This document shows, piece after piece, positions 6,879-7,971 of a DNA stretch of 7,971 nt; within the stretch, counting starts at the first letter, position 1, and every line of letters begins with the position of its first letter. A program made the position numbers and the translations under genes. The stretch comes from Gammaproteobacteria bacterium. GTDB lineage: Bacteria > Pseudomonadota > Gammaproteobacteria > SZUA-229. Below the pieces are notes generated by a model, which was not told the DNA's origin, searched no databases, and saw only the letters and a list, made by a program, of their open reading frames with translations. Where the stretch lies: assembly GCA_024278435.1 (NCBI GenBank), contig JAJRTD010000039.1, forward strand, positions 1 through 7,971, written 5' to 3'.

Positions 6879-7676
6879 ATGAGAAAAAAAGCCATTCTGA
6901 AAAATCATGTGCATGCCGCTATCCTGTCGGCTATGTTGTTATCCGCATCTGCCTATGCAGGGCCCTACGCACCAGCCGCGGGAGAGCCCGGTTCCACGGC
7001 GATTGATATGAATGACCCGGCTATTAGTTCCTGGGCGACGGGCTATGTTGATTACATTGCCGGAGCAAACCTGGATGCAGCCTGGATGACACCAGAACGG
7101 GCACTGGGAGCGGCACAGGGTACGTCTGGTGATGTCGTCAGCCTCGGTACCGGCGGGCGCATTACCCTGACCTTTGCCGACCCGATTGCCAATGGCGCGG
7201 GTTATGACTTTGCTGTGTTCGAAAACAGTTTCAGTGACACATTTCTTGAGTTGGCACAAGTCGAGGTTTCATCGGACGGCATTAACTTTTTTGGATTTGA
7301 CAGTTATTCATTAACGCCGGACCCAGTGAATGCTTTTGGCACGATTGATCCAACCAATATTGACGGCCTGGCCGGCAAGTACCGCCAGGGCTGGGGTACG
7401 CCGTTTGATCTGGATGTATTCAGCAGTATTGCCGGGCTTGATCTGGGCGCGGTCAGCTATGTGCGTCTGCTTGATGTAGTTGGTGACGGCAACACGCTGG
7501 ATACAAACGGTAACCCGATTTACGACCCTTATCAGACTACCGGAAGCGCAGGTTTTGACCTGGATGCTATAGGCGTGATGAACAGTACTTCTACTGTGGT
7601 GCCATTACCGGCCAGTATCTGGTTATTTGCCAGCGGCCTGGTGGGTTTGCTCACTCTGCGTAAAAAAAATATCTGA
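6879..7676 (+). CDS. Secreted PEP-CTERM protein of the 'cell surface protein' type, linked to the B12 locus
   Basis: A 265-residue protein. A signal peptide covers about 1-27 (basic MRKKAILK, hydrophobic core, likely cleavage after AYA). The mature domain has a beta-rich pattern with [12 protein letters not shown] (146-157 by base order, about 95-106 in the protein), [22 protein letters not shown] and FGTIDPTN, then [18 protein letters not shown] and [12 protein letters not shown] recognise this series from a conserved group of secreted surface proteins; its fold may be galactose-binding-like, which is inference. The C-terminus is a PEP-CTERM sorting tail: VPLPA at 241-245, a hydrophobic segment, then RKK. 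Such tails are cut by an exosortase in the envelope. No exosortase gene is in the window. The gene lies 54 bases after the lipoprotein gene, with no terminator seen, so it probably shares the riboswitch-controlled transcript. Function is not established; ligand capture at the surface is the contextual guess. Confidence 0.83.
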   Translation: MRKKAILKNHVHAAILSAMLLSASAYAGPYAPAAGEPGSTAIDMNDPAISSWATGYVDYIAGANLDAAWMTPERALGAAQGTSGDVVSLGTGGRITLTFADPIANGAGYDFAVFENSFSDTFLELAQVEVSSDGINFFGFDSYSLTPDPVNAFGTIDPTNIDGLAGKYRQGWGTPFDLDVFSSIAGLDLGAVSYVRLLDVVGDGNTLDTNGNPIYDPYQTTGSAGFDLDAIGVMNSTSTVVPLPASIWLFASGLVGLLTLRKKNI

Positions 7677-7739
7677 AAAATACGATCTGGAATACATATT
7701 TTAAAACATATAACTTAAAACTTTAAAAAGGTAATTAAA

Positions 7740-7971
7740 ATGAAAACTAAACTTTCTCTGACATTATTCACGATTGCTTCTATTGCTGCGGCTTCTGCAA
7801 ATGCAGCGGTGGCTACCTTTGATGATCTCACGTTGCCACAGGACTCATATTTTGCACCGGGTGTGGCGACTACTTTTAATAGTGGCGCCGGTGAATTCAC
7901 CTATAATTTTACCGATTACGGTTATGGTTGCTGTTGGAGTGGTTTTACCTACTCCAGTACCACTGATACGA
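7740..7971 (+). CDS. DUF4465 domain secreted protein, N-terminal part (cut by window end)
   Basis: The first 77 residues are visible. A signal peptide covers about 1-22 (MKTKLSLTLF start, cleavage after ANA). Then come ATFDDLTLPQDSYF and a WSGFTYSSTTDT motif at about 66-77. The pattern of FDDLTLP-x-SY near the N-terminus and W-S-G-F-x-Y-S-x-x-T-D about 35 residues later is what I know from DUF4465 proteins, which are secreted and of unresolved biochemical function. AAGG at 7728-7731 (8 bases before the ATG) supports the start. The gap after the PEP-CTERM gene is 63 bases, AT-rich and without an evident terminator, so co-transcription is likely. Two adjacent cysteines (64-65) precede the WSGF motif. 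Whether it also ends in a PEP-CTERM tail cannot be seen. Confidence 0.8.
   Translation, partial: MKTKLSLTLFTIASIAAASANAAVATFDDLTLPQDSYFAPGVATTFNSGAGEFTYNFTDYGYGCCWSGFTYSSTTDT

Noticed and set aside
6939..7259. 106-codon minus-strand frame opposite the PEP-CTERM gene
   Set aside because: The plus-strand gene has a strong ribosome site, signal peptide, family motifs and sorting tail. The antisense frame has none of these.

Overview
The window looks like chromosomal DNA from a gammaproteobacterium of roughly 50% GC. The clues are a MoxR/DUF58/DUF4381/VWA operon whose protein motifs have gammaproteobacterial character, a cobalamin riboswitch in front of a TonB-dependent receptor, and a VPLPA-type PEP-CTERM sorting tail, which implies an exosortase system elsewhere in the genome. 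The species cannot be named from this sequence.

Left half, minus strand (3050 to 1): a Bat-type operon read right to left. It holds a MoxR AAA+ ATPase (3050-2085), a DUF58 protein (1789-800), a DUF4381 membrane protein (772-260) and the first 87 residues of a BatA-like VWA membrane protein that runs off the window at base 1. The last two genes overlap by 4 bases. Between moxR and the DUF58 gene sits a 267-bp non-coding element (1800-2066). It has perfect 30-bp terminal inverted repeats and a second, imperfect inverted repeat nested inside. It resembles dispersed intergenic repeats known from many bacterial genomes and appears to have been inserted into an otherwise compact operon.

Centre (3051-3506): a divergent intergenic region. 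It holds short palindromes, a plus-strand cobalamin riboswitch (3182-3367) closed by a perfect 7-bp P1 helix, and a 139-base leader with a hairpin at 3410-3434.

Right half, plus strand (3507 to the end): four closely spaced genes behind the riboswitch. They encode a BtuB-type TonB-dependent receptor, a beta-propeller-like lipoprotein 9 bases downstream, a secreted PEP-CTERM protein of the 'cell surface protein' type, and the start of a secreted DUF4465 protein cut by the window end. The proposed reading is a B12 (or corrinoid) acquisition locus. The receptor imports the ligand, and the lipoprotein and two secreted proteins capture or present it at the surface. The receptor/propeller pair parallels BtuB-BtuG of Bacteroides, but with an exosortase-dependent surface protein in a proteobacterial setting. 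The riboswitch and receptor are well supported; corrinoid binding by the three accessory proteins is inference. The most interesting part of the window is this locus.
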